Notes under the pieces: model-generated
Database searches by the model: none
Told to the model about the DNA's origin: nothing
What the model saw: the letters and a program-made list of their open reading frames with translations, nothing else
Part shown: one piece after another, positions 25,526 through 32,840 of the stretch
Layout: each line of letters begins with the position of its first letter
Position numbering within the stretch: the stretch's first letter is position 1
Program-made: the position numbers and the translations under genes
Assembly: GCF_011947365.2 (NCBI RefSeq)
Contig: NZ_JAAVSH020000001.1
Coordinates: 2,908,762 to 2,941,601, forward strand
Length of the DNA stretch: 32,840 nt
From: an endosymbiont of Lamellibrachia barhami
GTDB lineage: Bacteria; Pseudomonadota; Gammaproteobacteria; Chromatiales; Chromatiaceae
Direction of reading: 5' to 3'

Positions 25526-26758
25526 TCAGCCAATACTCTCCAGGTTGGCTGCTCCGGTATTCCTCTGCAGATGGTTATCGACATATTCGAGCAGAAGTTG
25601 GAACTGGGGGTAGAGCGCCATTTCATCGCAATCGATGGGGTTCTTGAAATAGGCGGCGAGATGATACATGGGGCCGGATTCACCCTGCCGTGCGGCGAAT
25701 TCGCTGAGGCGGATCATATCCAGTACCAGCGGCGCCGCCAGGATGGAGTCACAACCCTGCCAAGTGAACTGCATGGTCATCTTGACGTCGAGGAAACCCT
25801 GAAAATGGATCAGATCCCAGGCGGTTTTCCAGTCTCCCAGTGAGGGGACATAGTTGATGTCGATTCCACCGTGAGGAGAGTAGCCGAGAATCGAGTCGAG
25901 AACATTACCCTTGTTGCGCAGTTTGGCCACCTTGTGGTTCGGGTCGTCCAGTGTTTTGCCGTCTCCGTTACCCAGCATGTTGGTGCCTTCCCAGCTAAGG
26001 ATGCGCAGGTTGCGGTAGGCAAACATGGGCGCCAGGGCGGTCTTGACCAGGGTCTCGCCGGTTTTGCCGTCATTGCCATAGAATGGCACACGCTGTTGGT
26101 CCGCCAGTTCGTGCAGACCCTTCAGATCTGAGCCGGGATTGGGGGTGAAATTTATATAGGAGCAGCCTTCAAGAAAAGCAGCCTGGGTATAGCAGATGCT
26201 CGGGGTCAGTGATTCGAAGCGGTTCTCTTCGATGAGTAACTCGATACCCGCTTTCGTCTCATGGGCTTCGGTTCCCACAGGCAGGGATTCCGATGAGGTG
26301 AGATTGACCACCACCAGATGTTCGAGTGCGTGCCGCTCCTTGAAACGTTTCAGATGACTGCGAATCCTGGAGACGAACATCGACATGTTGGGGCGCGTTT
26401 CGACCGGTGAATCGGGCTCCCAGCGCGCCGTGGGTTCGTAGATGATATCCGCATCTATGGCCTGCAGATCGGATTCGATGGCATCAATCAACTCGTAGGT
26501 ATAGGTGCCGGAGCGCCTGGCGACGACACGGGCTGTATCCACCAGGGAACCCTCGATAATATCCAGGCCGCCGAATACCAACGAGTCCAGGTCTGCCAAA
26601 TCGAGATCGCTGATGGGCGGGATCTCGGTGACCATGCCGTTGCTGGAAACCCGTCCGGCTCGTACCGCCAGGGTGCCGACTATCAAGGTTGTTGCGATAT
26701 CGCCGCGAGCGCCGGCGAGCCAGATGCCAATTTTCCTGGAGGAACTTTTTCTTTTCAT
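25526..26758 (-). CDS. ino1: Myo-inositol-1-phosphate synthase
   Basis: The enzyme isomerises glucose-6-phosphate to inositol-1-phosphate with NAD+. In 410 residues the expected family blocks are present: an N-terminal Rossmann start (GIWLAGARGDIATTLIVG) and VVNLTSSESLP. The catalytic-domain blocks FTPNPGSDLKGLHELADQQRVPFYGNDGKTGETLVKTALAP and WEGTNMLGNGDGKTLDDPNHKVAKLRNKG are also present. The conserved lysines in NDGKTGET, NGDGKTL and LRNKG fit the active site. Such synthases are widespread in actinobacteria and archaea and patchy in proteobacteria, where the product feeds inositol lipids, osmolytes or glycans. It heads the cluster with the six-TM and toroid genes. The ATG at 26758 has AGGGA close by. 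Confidence 0.9.
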   Translation of the reverse strand: MKRKSSSRKIGIWLAGARGDIATTLIVGTLAVRAGRVSSNGMVTEIPPISDLDLADLDSLVFGGLDIIEGSLVDTARVVARRSGTYTYELIDAIESDLQAIDADIIYEPTARWEPDSPVETRPNMSMFVSRIRSHLKRFKERHALEHLVVVNLTSSESLPVGTEAHETKAGIELLIEENRFESLTPSICYTQAAFLEGCSYINFTPNPGSDLKGLHELADQQRVPFYGNDGKTGETLVKTALAPMFAYRNLRILSWEGTNMLGNGDGKTLDDPNHKVAKLRNKGNVLDSILGYSPHGGIDINYVPSLGDWKTAWDLIHFQGFLDVKMTMQFTWQGCDSILAAPLVLDMIRLSEFAARQGESGPMYHLAAYFKNPIDCDEMALYPQFQLLLEYVDNHLQRNTGAANLESIG

Positions 26759-26916
26759 GATCCCTGTGGAACGTCCGAAAAATAGTATGGTTTAAGTCCT
26801 GATCGGCTTGTTGGCAGGATTCTTGAGTTAAAGATGGTGTCGCGAGGTTTCGGGACGTAGATTGCCTACTCTACCCAACCTATGACATCACTGAAGCCGC
26901 CCTTTGCCATGCCTTG

Positions 26917-26942
26917 AAAAAAGTGAGTGCCCTTGCGGGCAC
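26917..26942 (-). terminator. Rho-independent terminator, minus strand
   Basis: On the minus strand GTGCCC-GCAA-GGGCAC forms a perfect 6-bp stem with a GNRA tetraloop, followed after four bases by six Ts. It faces transcripts arriving from the NtrC-class gene, whose stop is about 358 bases away. The long interval means either a long 3' leader-like tail or a separate small RNA. Confidence 0.55.
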
Positions 26943-27299
26943 GACACTGAGTTTACCATCCCGGTACATCACGATCCAAAGGGGAGAGGCGGATCGGATG
27001 GCAACTGCCGACACGGAGGGGAGTTGTCGGCTGTTTCCGTTGACTTTTGATTTCAGTAATAGTCAAGCAATAAGGGGGCCAATATTTCCAGCTAAGCGAT
27101 GCTGCTTAAAAACCATATAAAAAACAAAAGGATAATATCGCTATGGACAGTATTTTCCGAGCGGGAAGAAACGCGCGTTTTGTACATGAACTGTACAGTA
27201 TATTTCCTGTCTGAGAGGCAAAAAATAGTATAATACTATAATTATCAATATGTTATGTATGTTCGCTAGGTATTGGTCAGCTGTGCAGTAAAATGTCAC
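26943..27299. other. Intergenic region without supported gene; palindromes
   Basis: No convincing protein is seen: the one plus-strand frame here has no usual start or coherent composition. The region becomes strongly AT-rich towards 27.1-27.3 kb. Notable items are TGTACATGAACTGTACA (27181-27197), which fits TGT-N11-ACA and contains two TGTACA palindromes 11 bp apart, and a perfect 15-base palindrome ATAGTATAATACTAT (27225-27239). These could be operators or part of a small RNA ending at the terminator near 26.92 kb. Confidence 0.4.
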
Positions 27300-28739
27300 T
27301 CAATTGTTGCGTGACGGAATTTTGTTGCGCAGTGTGGTTCTGTGGAGTCCGAGCAGTTTGGCCGCAGAGACCTGGTTGTCGTCGCAGAGGCGGAGCGCTT
27401 CATCAATCAGTTCCCCCTCGGCGAACCCGATCAGGGTATGAAAAGATCCCTCGGTTTTCTCCGTGAGGTTGTGTTGCGCAGCCAGTTGGCGCAAGGCGTA
27501 ACGCAGGGCATCACTCAGCTGTCCGAACGCGTCGTCACTGGTTGATCCGGTCTCTTGAGTTGTTATTTTGGGTGGCTCGTTCTCCAGTGCAAGGTCGTGA
27601 TTGGTTAATTTGTTGCCCCTGGCGAGTAGCGCGGAGCGTTTGATGACATGCTCCAGTTCTCTAACGTTGCCTGGCCAGGCATGGGCGCACAGCCGCTCGA
27701 TGACACCGGGTTCAAAATCGGATAGTGGTTTGCTCAATTCACCGGCGACCTGTTTTAAGAAGTGGCGGGCCAGCAGTTCGATATCCTCCTGACGATCGCG
27801 TAGCGGCGGAACCTGTAGAGTGACCAGATTGAGGCGGTGGAGAAGATCTTCCCGAAAGTGTTTGTCTGTAACCTCTTGGGCCAAATTCCGGTTGGTGGCG
27901 GTGATCAGGCGCGCCCGCAAGGGGATGGGGGTGCTGCTGCCGATACGCTCGAAACTCCGCTCCTGTAAAACCCGCAGCAACTTTCCCTGCAGGTGCAGGG
28001 GAAGTTCACCAATTTCGTCGAGGAACAGAGTGCCCTCAGCGGCGCTTTCAAAACGCCCGATACGACGTGCATCGGCGCTGGTAAAGGCCCCTTTCTCATG
28101 GCCGAAGAGTTCACTCTCCAGCAGGTTTTCCGGGATGGCGGCGCAGTTGATGGCGACAAACGGGGCCTCAGACTGTCTACTGTGCCGGTGGATGCCCCGT
28201 GCCACCAACTCTTTTCCGACGCCGCTCTCGCCGGTGATCAGCACGGTCATGTTGTTGGTGGTCAGGAGTCCCATCAGTTTGAAAAGCTCCTGCATGGGAG
28301 CACTCTGTCCCACGAGTCTGGGCTCAGTTTCCGGTTCTGGCTGCTCAGTTTCGGCTTCAGGGGTGGGCGGCTCGCTGGCGGACAGCTCAAGCATCTGGTG
28401 CAGCAGCTGCCTGACGCGGGTCAGCTCCACTGGTTTGCCCAGATAGTCGAAGGCATCGAGGCGCACCGCCTCCATCGCCGTCTCCATGGCGCCATAGGCG
28501 GTCATGATGACAACTGGCAGTCCGCCGATCTCATCACGGATCTGAGCCAGTGTCTCGATGCCGTCCATGCCGGGCATTCTGACATCCATGAAAACCGCAT
28601 CGGGATGCTGTTCGCGGATGACCTGCAGGGCCTCCTTTCCACTGCTGGCGATCAGCGCCTCATGTCCCTCCATCTCGAACAGACGGGAGAAGGCGTCGCA
28701 GATGGCGCGTTCGTCGTCGGCGATGAGGATCTTGCTCAT
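27300..28739 (-). CDS. NtrC-class sigma-54 response regulator
   Basis: The 479-residue protein has the three parts of an NtrC-type activator. The receiver domain has D8/D9, the phosphoacceptor D52 in VFMDVRMPGMDG and K in LGKPVE. The AAA+ domain has Walker A GESGVGKE and Walker B GTLFLDEIG, plus the R-finger region FREDLLHRLN. A Fis-type helix-turn-helix ends the protein (LIDEALRLCDDNQVSAAKLLGLHRTTLRNKI). The sigma-54-contact loop reads GAFTSA (S221) rather than GAFTGA; the critical Phe-Thr pair is kept. It overlaps the kinase gene by ATGA. The divergent PEP-CTERM gene with a -24/-12 promoter is the obvious local target. Confidence 0.92.
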   Translation of the reverse strand: MSKILIADDERAICDAFSRLFEMEGHEALIASSGKEALQVIREQHPDAVFMDVRMPGMDGIETLAQIRDEIGGLPVVIMTAYGAMETAMEAVRLDAFDYLGKPVELTRVRQLLHQMLELSASEPPTPEAETEQPEPETEPRLVGQSAPMQELFKLMGLLTTNNMTVLITGESGVGKELVARGIHRHSRQSEAPFVAINCAAIPENLLESELFGHEKGAFTSADARRIGRFESAAEGTLFLDEIGELPLHLQGKLLRVLQERSFERIGSSTPIPLRARLITATNRNLAQEVTDKHFREDLLHRLNLVTLQVPPLRDRQEDIELLARHFLKQVAGELSKPLSDFEPGVIERLCAHAWPGNVRELEHVIKRSALLARGNKLTNHDLALENEPPKITTQETGSTSDDAFGQLSDALRYALRQLAAQHNLTEKTEGSFHTLIGFAEGELIDEALRLCDDNQVSAAKLLGLHRTTLRNKIPSRNN

Positions 28740-30127
28740 GCGGTTGTATCCTGAAGTGGCAGGCTGAGGAAAAATCTGGCGCCGCCAAGTTTACTCTTTT
28801 CGACACGAATCTGTCCGCCATGAAGCTCGGCCAACTCGCGACAGAGTCGCAATCCAAGACCGAATCCACCGGGTTTGTCGCTGCTGGGTTGATCGAACAG
28901 CGTAACCTGCCGATCCGGCGGAATGCCCGGTCCCGAATCGTCCACCGCAATCCACAGGCTGTGGCCGCCGGTCTCCAGGCCTGTGCTGAGAAAAATCTTA
29001 CCGCCATCCGGCAGTTCATCCTTGGCATTGAGCAGCAGGTTGAGCAGTATCTGCCGGAGCATATCCCTGTCGGCGGAGAGTGGGGGGAGAGATTGGCCAG
29101 GCGTCATCTCCAATTGAATATGCTGGTGCTCGAACTGTAGTCGGGTGAGGTGGATGATTTCATCGATCAGCAGATTGACATCGATGCTGGTTCTTGACGG
29201 TTTTGCCGGCAGGCGATGCTGCAGGGTGCCGGAGACGATCAATTCCAGTCGCCCAACCTCATCCAACAGTGTCTGCAGCACGGCAAGATCCTCTCTGCCG
29301 GAGGTCTCCTTCAATAGCTGCAACTGCATTTTGATGGCGGTCAATGGGTTGCGGATCTCATGGGCGATGCGGGCGGTCATCTCCCCCAGTGTTGCCATGC
29401 GGCTCTGTTCGGCCACCGTCTTTTCATACTCCTGCAGTCTGCCCGCCATAGTATTCAAGGCGGCCGCAAGATGGCCGATTTCGTCCCGGCGGTGGATGGT
29501 TACTGAAGTCTGACGCTGTCCGGCGGCGATCTTCTCCGCCATCTCGGCAAGTTCTCCAATGGGCAGGGTGATGCTGCGGCTGGTGCGGTGACCGACCCAG
29601 GCCACCAGCAGCAGCCCGGAGATAACGCCCAGCCCCAGCCACCAGGCCATTCGGTGTGAGGTTGCGCGGATATCCGACAGGTTTGAGAGGGCGGCCACAT
29701 AGGCAATGTTTCTGTTGCCGCGAGTCTCTATGGGCCGCATCACCAGCAGATAGTCCACTCCCCTCAAGTCGACTCTGTGGCGATATTCGGAGTTCAGCAG
29801 GTTAGGATGATCGGCGAGCAATCCAGTGATAATCGTTTGCAGATCGCCTCTCTCTCCCTGGAAGGTCGTAAAGTCGACCTCACCATCGGCGCCGATGAGG
29901 GATAGATCGGCTCTGATCAGGTGTGATAGCTGTTCCACGATGCCGGTCGTATGCGGAAAATCCCTGCGGGAGAGCGTCTCTACGGCGTGGATCAGTTGTT
30001 CGTGCAGACGCTTTTCCAGTGTTTCGGAAAAGAGTTGACTGCCCATCCACCAAGCCATGCCTGCACTGAAGAGCAGAGTCACCACATAAGGGATAAAGAG
30101 TCGCTTGTAGATGCCGTCGCTAAACAT
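28736..30127 (-). CDS. Membrane sensor histidine kinase
   Basis: This is the cognate kinase of the NtrC-class regulator, about 463 residues from the ATG at 30127 (a GTG at 30136 is an alternative). TM1 is near the N-terminus (LFIPYVVTLLFSAGMAWWMG), followed by a periplasmic sensor domain of about 150 residues and TM2 (WWLGLGVISGLLLVAWVG). The remaining parts are a HAMP domain, the HisKA H-box ARIAHEIRNPLTAIKMQL, and a HATPase with N-box LLLNAKDE, G1 DDSGPGIP and G2 GFGLGL. The layout differs from PrsK, the many-TM/GAF kinase usually linked to PEP-CTERM systems, so it is not PrsK. The signal is unknown. Autophosphorylation and transfer to D52 of the partner are expected. Confidence 0.92.
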   Translation of the reverse strand: MFSDGIYKRLFIPYVVTLLFSAGMAWWMGSQLFSETLEKRLHEQLIHAVETLSRRDFPHTTGIVEQLSHLIRADLSLIGADGEVDFTTFQGERGDLQTIITGLLADHPNLLNSEYRHRVDLRGVDYLLVMRPIETRGNRNIAYVAALSNLSDIRATSHRMAWWLGLGVISGLLLVAWVGHRTSRSITLPIGELAEMAEKIAAGQRQTSVTIHRRDEIGHLAAALNTMAGRLQEYEKTVAEQSRMATLGEMTARIAHEIRNPLTAIKMQLQLLKETSGREDLAVLQTLLDEVGRLELIVSGTLQHRLPAKPSRTSIDVNLLIDEIIHLTRLQFEHQHIQLEMTPGQSLPPLSADRDMLRQILLNLLLNAKDELPDGGKIFLSTGLETGGHSLWIAVDDSGPGIPPDRQVTLFDQPSSDKPGGFGLGLRLCRELAELHGGQIRVEKSKLGGARFFLSLPLQDTTA

Positions 30128-30136
30128 GTAACTCAC

Positions 30137-30506
30137 TGATTTTGTCTCAATACAGCATATCTTAGCTTTTGGTGTTATTGGAGCGTAAAAAAATGTGTCG
30201 GAAAAATTTACACTTTTTTTCTTTTGTCAGTACAGCAAAGATTAAGCATATGCTAATAAGCTTGTTTTAATTTTTATCGCTAGAATCAGCGACAAGTCAT
30301 TGAATAGTCACGTTTAAACCAGTGGACAAATCAAACCTCAAACGGTTGCGTCGTAAGGTAAATTGCTATAAAGGAACAAAATTCCTGTTTTGTGCGGTTT
30401 TTGAGATTTCACAGGTGCCGGATAACTTTACAATTGGGAACAAATAGACTTCCTTTGTTTTGAGTGAATGCCATTAACTAATTGAAATATAACTATAAAT
30501 AGTTTG
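30137..30506. other. Divergent intergenic region, AT-rich, possible UAS
   Basis: This is an AT-rich gap of about 400 bp between the kinase gene and the PEP-CTERM gene. It holds GTGT-N11-ACAC at 30195-30213 (TGT-N11-ACA, 30196-30212), about 300 bp upstream of the sigma-54 promoter, a distance suited to an enhancer-bound activator. The same TGT-N11-ACA spacing occurs at 27181-27197 on the other side of the regulator operon. No gene is supported. Confidence 0.35.
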
Positions 30507-30523
30507 TTGGCCTGGAAATTGCT
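30507..30523 (+). promoter_or_regulatory. Sigma-54 (-24/-12) promoter
   Basis: TTGGCCTGGAAATTGCT carries the -24 GG (30509-30510) and -12 GC (30521-30522) at the exact spacing of the TGGC-N7-TTGC consensus. It lies about 75 bases before the ATG at 30596, giving a predicted start of transcription near 30534. An NtrC-class activator is encoded next door. Confidence 0.85.
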
Positions 30524-30553
30524 CAGTGTAAGGCGACTTTGAAAGAATGTTGT

Positions 30554-30567
30554 CAGTTTACAAACTG
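30554..30567. promoter_or_regulatory. Palindrome in the PEP-CTERM leader
   Basis: CAGTTTACAAACTG is a 6-2-6 perfect palindrome lying in the predicted untranslated leader, between the sigma-54 promoter and the ribosome site. It could be a regulator site or a weak RNA hairpin. No T-run or upstream peptide is seen. Confidence 0.3.
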
Positions 30568-30595
30568 CAATTTCGTTGACCTGGAGGTTTTCATA

Positions 30596-31261
30596 ATGAA
30601 TCGTGTAATTGGTAATGGCTTTAAGAGCACCGCACTGGCCCTGGCGGGCGCGGCTCTTCTGGTTTGGGGTTCGGCGGCATCTGCGATGCCGATCGATTTT
30701 TTGGGTCTGGACGGCACGCCCGATCCGCTGGTTGAAGGTTACCAGTTCTCTGCGGGTGATGCCGCTTCCTGGGCGGATACATTCGTAACCACCGAGATCG
30801 GCGATCCCAATGAGTTCCTGCTCAGCGGTGCTGATACGTCTGAGATCATGGGTGCTGGCCCTGATAAGAGCTTCATCAACATCGACGCCCCCGGCGCATC
30901 GGTTGGCGGTACCGGTTTCGATACCACTATCTCTCTGGTTGCCATGTTCGACTCCCCGCTGCCAAGTGCCTCCACGCTGGTAATGCAGGCGCTGTTTGGC
31001 GGTGCGGTTGTTGGTTCTGACACTATCACCCAGTCCGGCACAGCATTTGAAGCCATGAGCATCTCCCTGGTGGATCTCGCATTCGACACCATTTGGTTGT
31101 TCGATACGGCAGCTGTTGGCGATGCCTTCCGCATCGACAACTTCAATGTAACTGTTGTTGACAACACTGGTGGCGGCCCGGTTCCTGAGCCTTCAGTACT
31201 GTTGCTGATGCTTGCAGGGCTGGCAGGACTTGGCATGGCAAAGCGTCGCGCCAAAGCTTAA
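30596..31261 (+). CDS. PEP-CTERM sorting domain protein
   Basis: The exported protein of 221 residues starts with a signal peptide (MNRVIGNGFKSTALALAGAALLVWGSAASA, cleavage near residue 30). It ends with a full PEP-CTERM signal: PEPSVLLLMLAGLAGLGMAKRRAKA, i.e. Pro-Glu-Pro at about 197, a hydrophobic helix and a basic tail. Such proteins are processed by exosortase and usually go to the surface or exopolysaccharide. The central part is Asp/Gly/Thr-rich and beta-like, similar to many short PEP-CTERM proteins, and I assign no specific function. I chose the ATG at 30596 because GGAGG lies nine bases upstream; the open frame begins earlier at a TTG. A sigma-54 promoter precedes it. Confidence 0.9.
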   Translation: MNRVIGNGFKSTALALAGAALLVWGSAASAMPIDFLGLDGTPDPLVEGYQFSAGDAASWADTFVTTEIGDPNEFLLSGADTSEIMGAGPDKSFINIDAPGASVGGTGFDTTISLVAMFDSPLPSASTLVMQALFGGAVVGSDTITQSGTAFEAMSISLVDLAFDTIWLFDTAAVGDAFRIDNFNVTVVDNTGGGPVPEPSVLLLMLAGLAGLGMAKRRAKA

Positions 31262-31419
31262 ACGACAATCAAGGAATTCGGGTTCATCGCCTGTCTGAAA
31301 CCACGGGGAGAATACGGACCAACCGTTCGTACGTGGACAAAGGACGGGCTTTGAGCCGGGATGGATAAACCGGCCTGGATGGCCAAATCTAGTAGTCTCA
31401 ATTAACGGAGGGGAATCCG

Positions 31420-32840
31420 ATGAAGAGATCGATAAAATGGCGTTGGCTGGCGATGCTTGCGCCGTTAGCCATGCTGGCGATGTCCAGCGTGGAGGCGGCG
31501 GTAAACGTACGCGTACAGCCAAGTGGTGATAATGTAACGACAGCCTATGCGTTGTCAGGTGAGCAGCGCATACTCTTCGGCAACGTAGAGGGCGCGGCGG
31601 CCTATGAGTGCCGCTGGCAGTTCAGTGACGGCACCCCCGCCACTGCATGGGCTGCTCCGGGCGCTACCCGCTTTATCAATACAACCCACACCTATGCTTC
31701 TGCAGCACCTCACTGGGCGCGGCTTAGCTGCCGGGATCCCGGCAACATTGCAGATACCGACTCCGAAACCATCAACATGCTGGTCATAGGTACAGATAAT
31801 CTGAACCGCCAGAAGAATGATGCGATCGATGATGGTCTGCGCTACTCATACAACCGTATCCTTACCGGCGGCGCCTATCAGGGCTGCTTCTATGGTAGCG
31901 GGCAGTATGGTGCGTCCACCGGTATGGCGCTGCTTGCCTTCGAGAACCACGGCCATAACCTCGACTCCAATGACGAGGATATCTATAAGGCGGTGGTGGA
32001 AGAGGGTCTGGCCTGTATCCTGCGGGTCTATCCGGTACACGTCAATATGACCAACCAGACCTGCGTAGGCGATCCTGAGTTGGGTGATACGGATGCCGAC
32101 AACGACAACAAGGGTCTGCGCTTCCAGTCCACCAACCAGTACTACACCCCCTTCATGATGATGGCTATCGTCAATGCGGGCAGTCTGGCGACCGGTCAGT
32201 CCCATGTGGTCAATTACGGCAATGCTGCAGTCAACGGCATGACGCTCTATGACATCGCCATCGATACCAAGGACTATCTGGTCTGGTCGCAGGGCGACGC
32301 AAACGGTTGTGCCCGCAACGGCTGGCGTTATAGTCAGCACTCATCGATCCCGGATAACTCCGCAAACCAGTGGCCGGCACTGGCACTGGCTGAGGCTGCT
32401 GCACGTTGGGGTATAGATGCCAATCCGGCTGCCAAGACCCAGCAGGATGGATGGCTGACTTACTCCCAGTATCCGGGTACTACCGGGCACGGCGGTGGTT
32501 TTTGTTACACCTCCTGCGGTAGCTCCAACTATGCACGCACCTCTGCGGGCGTGATCGACCACCAGTGGGTGGGTACGCCTATCGGTGATTCAAGAGTGCA
32601 GCGCGCGTTGGACTACCTGGAGCGTAACTTCTTTACCACAGCGAGCGACGGCAACACCAGAAACTTCTACGCCATGTACGGTTTCTACAAGGCGATGAAG
32701 CTCTATGGCACCTGGACGATAACTTCCGCACGACTGACCGAGTACACCCAACTGGCTGGTCAACAGCCGTCAGTTTACGCCCGTTACCTATATGGCAAAG
32801 TTACTTCCCGTGAGCAATACGTAACTGAACGAAGCAATAT
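31420..32840 (+). CDS. Secreted large protein, probable toroid, partial at window end
   Basis: This open frame runs past the window end, so 473 residues are seen without a stop. The ATG at 31420 has GGAGGGG seven bases upstream. A signal peptide (MKRSIKWRWLAMLAPLAMLAMSSVEA) is followed by a beta-rich PKD/Ig-like segment of about 100 residues (YECRWQFSDGTPATAWAAP, HTYASAAPHWARLSC). A long helical region with repeating Tyr/Trp/Gly-rich turns follows (DDGLRYSYNRI, YGASTGMALLAFENHG, NYARTSAGVIDHQWVG, NFYAMYGFYKAMKLYG), plus several Cys pairs. The pattern suggests an alpha-toroid related in style to the protein at 23.7-24.8 kb, though this is weaker. It follows the PEP-CTERM gene by about 158 bp and may share its sigma-54 promoter. 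Confidence 0.8.
   Translation, partial: MKRSIKWRWLAMLAPLAMLAMSSVEAAVNVRVQPSGDNVTTAYALSGEQRILFGNVEGAAAYECRWQFSDGTPATAWAAPGATRFINTTHTYASAAPHWARLSCRDPGNIADTDSETINMLVIGTDNLNRQKNDAIDDGLRYSYNRILTGGAYQGCFYGSGQYGASTGMALLAFENHGHNLDSNDEDIYKAVVEEGLACILRVYPVHVNMTNQTCVGDPELGDTDADNDNKGLRFQSTNQYYTPFMMMAIVNAGSLATGQSHVVNYGNAAVNGMTLYDIAIDTKDYLVWSQGDANGCARNGWRYSQHSSIPDNSANQWPALALAEAAARWGIDANPAAKTQQDGWLTYSQYPGTTGHGGGFCYTSCGSSNYARTSAGVIDHQWVGTPIGDSRVQRALDYLERNFFTTASDGNTRNFYAMYGFYKAMKLYGTWTITSARLTEYTQLAGQQPSVYARYLYGKVTSREQYVTERSN

Noticed and set aside
26914-27120. 68-codon plus-strand frame in the intergenic region
   Set aside because: No good start or ribosome site, overlaps the terminator and has no coherent composition.
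28736-30127. Kinase as PrsK of the exosortase system
   Set aside because: It has two TM spans, a periplasmic domain and HAMP, not the multi-TM/GAF layout of PrsK.
30739-31254. Minus-strand frame opposite the PEP-CTERM gene
   Set aside because: Shadow of a gene with signal peptide, promoter and sorting motif on the plus strand.

Overview
The window reads as a chromosomal segment of a gammaproteobacterium. The miaB-ybeZ-ybeY-lnt order is the conserved gammaproteobacterial arrangement. A Fur-type box, a PEP-CTERM sorting signal, a sigma-54 circuit and scattered REP-like palindromes add an environmental flavour, and a Chromatiales-like or sulfur-oxidizer-like host is possible. The species cannot be read from this sequence. 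Almost everything lies on the minus strand; the plus-strand genes are a small lipoprotein, a decayed hsdR and the PEP-CTERM pair at the right end.

Left part (1-14.3 kb, housekeeping). A periplasmic-binding-protein iron ABC transporter (fbpA, fbpB, fbpC, overlapping genes) sits behind a promoter that coincides with a Fur-like box. It is followed by a WbuC-type cupin gene and a predicted small lipoprotein. Next comes the miaB / ybeZ / ybeY / lnt block, in which the usual corC (ybeX) is absent and a membrane-anchored hypothetical gene sits between miaB and ybeZ. Then come gmk, an M48 lipoprotein protease, and a two-gene operon pairing an ODP-like di-iron metallo-beta-lactamase-fold protein with a GGDEF-EAL protein. 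That GGDEF-EAL gene carries two compensating single-base indels that scramble about 35 residues of its EAL domain. REP/BIME-like hairpins fill the gaps between these genes.

Middle part (14.5-22.2 kb, accessory and decaying). One very large gene (1767 codons) encodes a STAND/AAA-type NTPase with about twenty 47-residue TPR-like repeats, some almost identical at the DNA level. Beside it lie a palindromic mobile-element-like repeat and a type I restriction hsdR gene that has lost its C-terminus through a stop codon and frameshifts. No hsdM or hsdS is present. The hsdR remnant runs directly into the broken 3' end of the next gene.

Right part (22.1-32.8 kb). A minus-strand cluster holds myo-inositol-1-phosphate synthase, a six-TM membrane protein, a secreted terpene-cyclase-like alpha-toroid protein and a membrane protein that lacks an ATG/GTG start and has a frameshifted tail. 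Next is an overlapping histidine kinase and NtrC-class regulator (with GAFTSA in place of GAFTGA). Divergent from this pair is a PEP-CTERM protein with a textbook -24/-12 promoter, then a second secreted, partial protein that is probably also toroid-like. The simplest reading is a local sigma-54 circuit controlling exported or surface proteins. The exosortase itself is not in the window.
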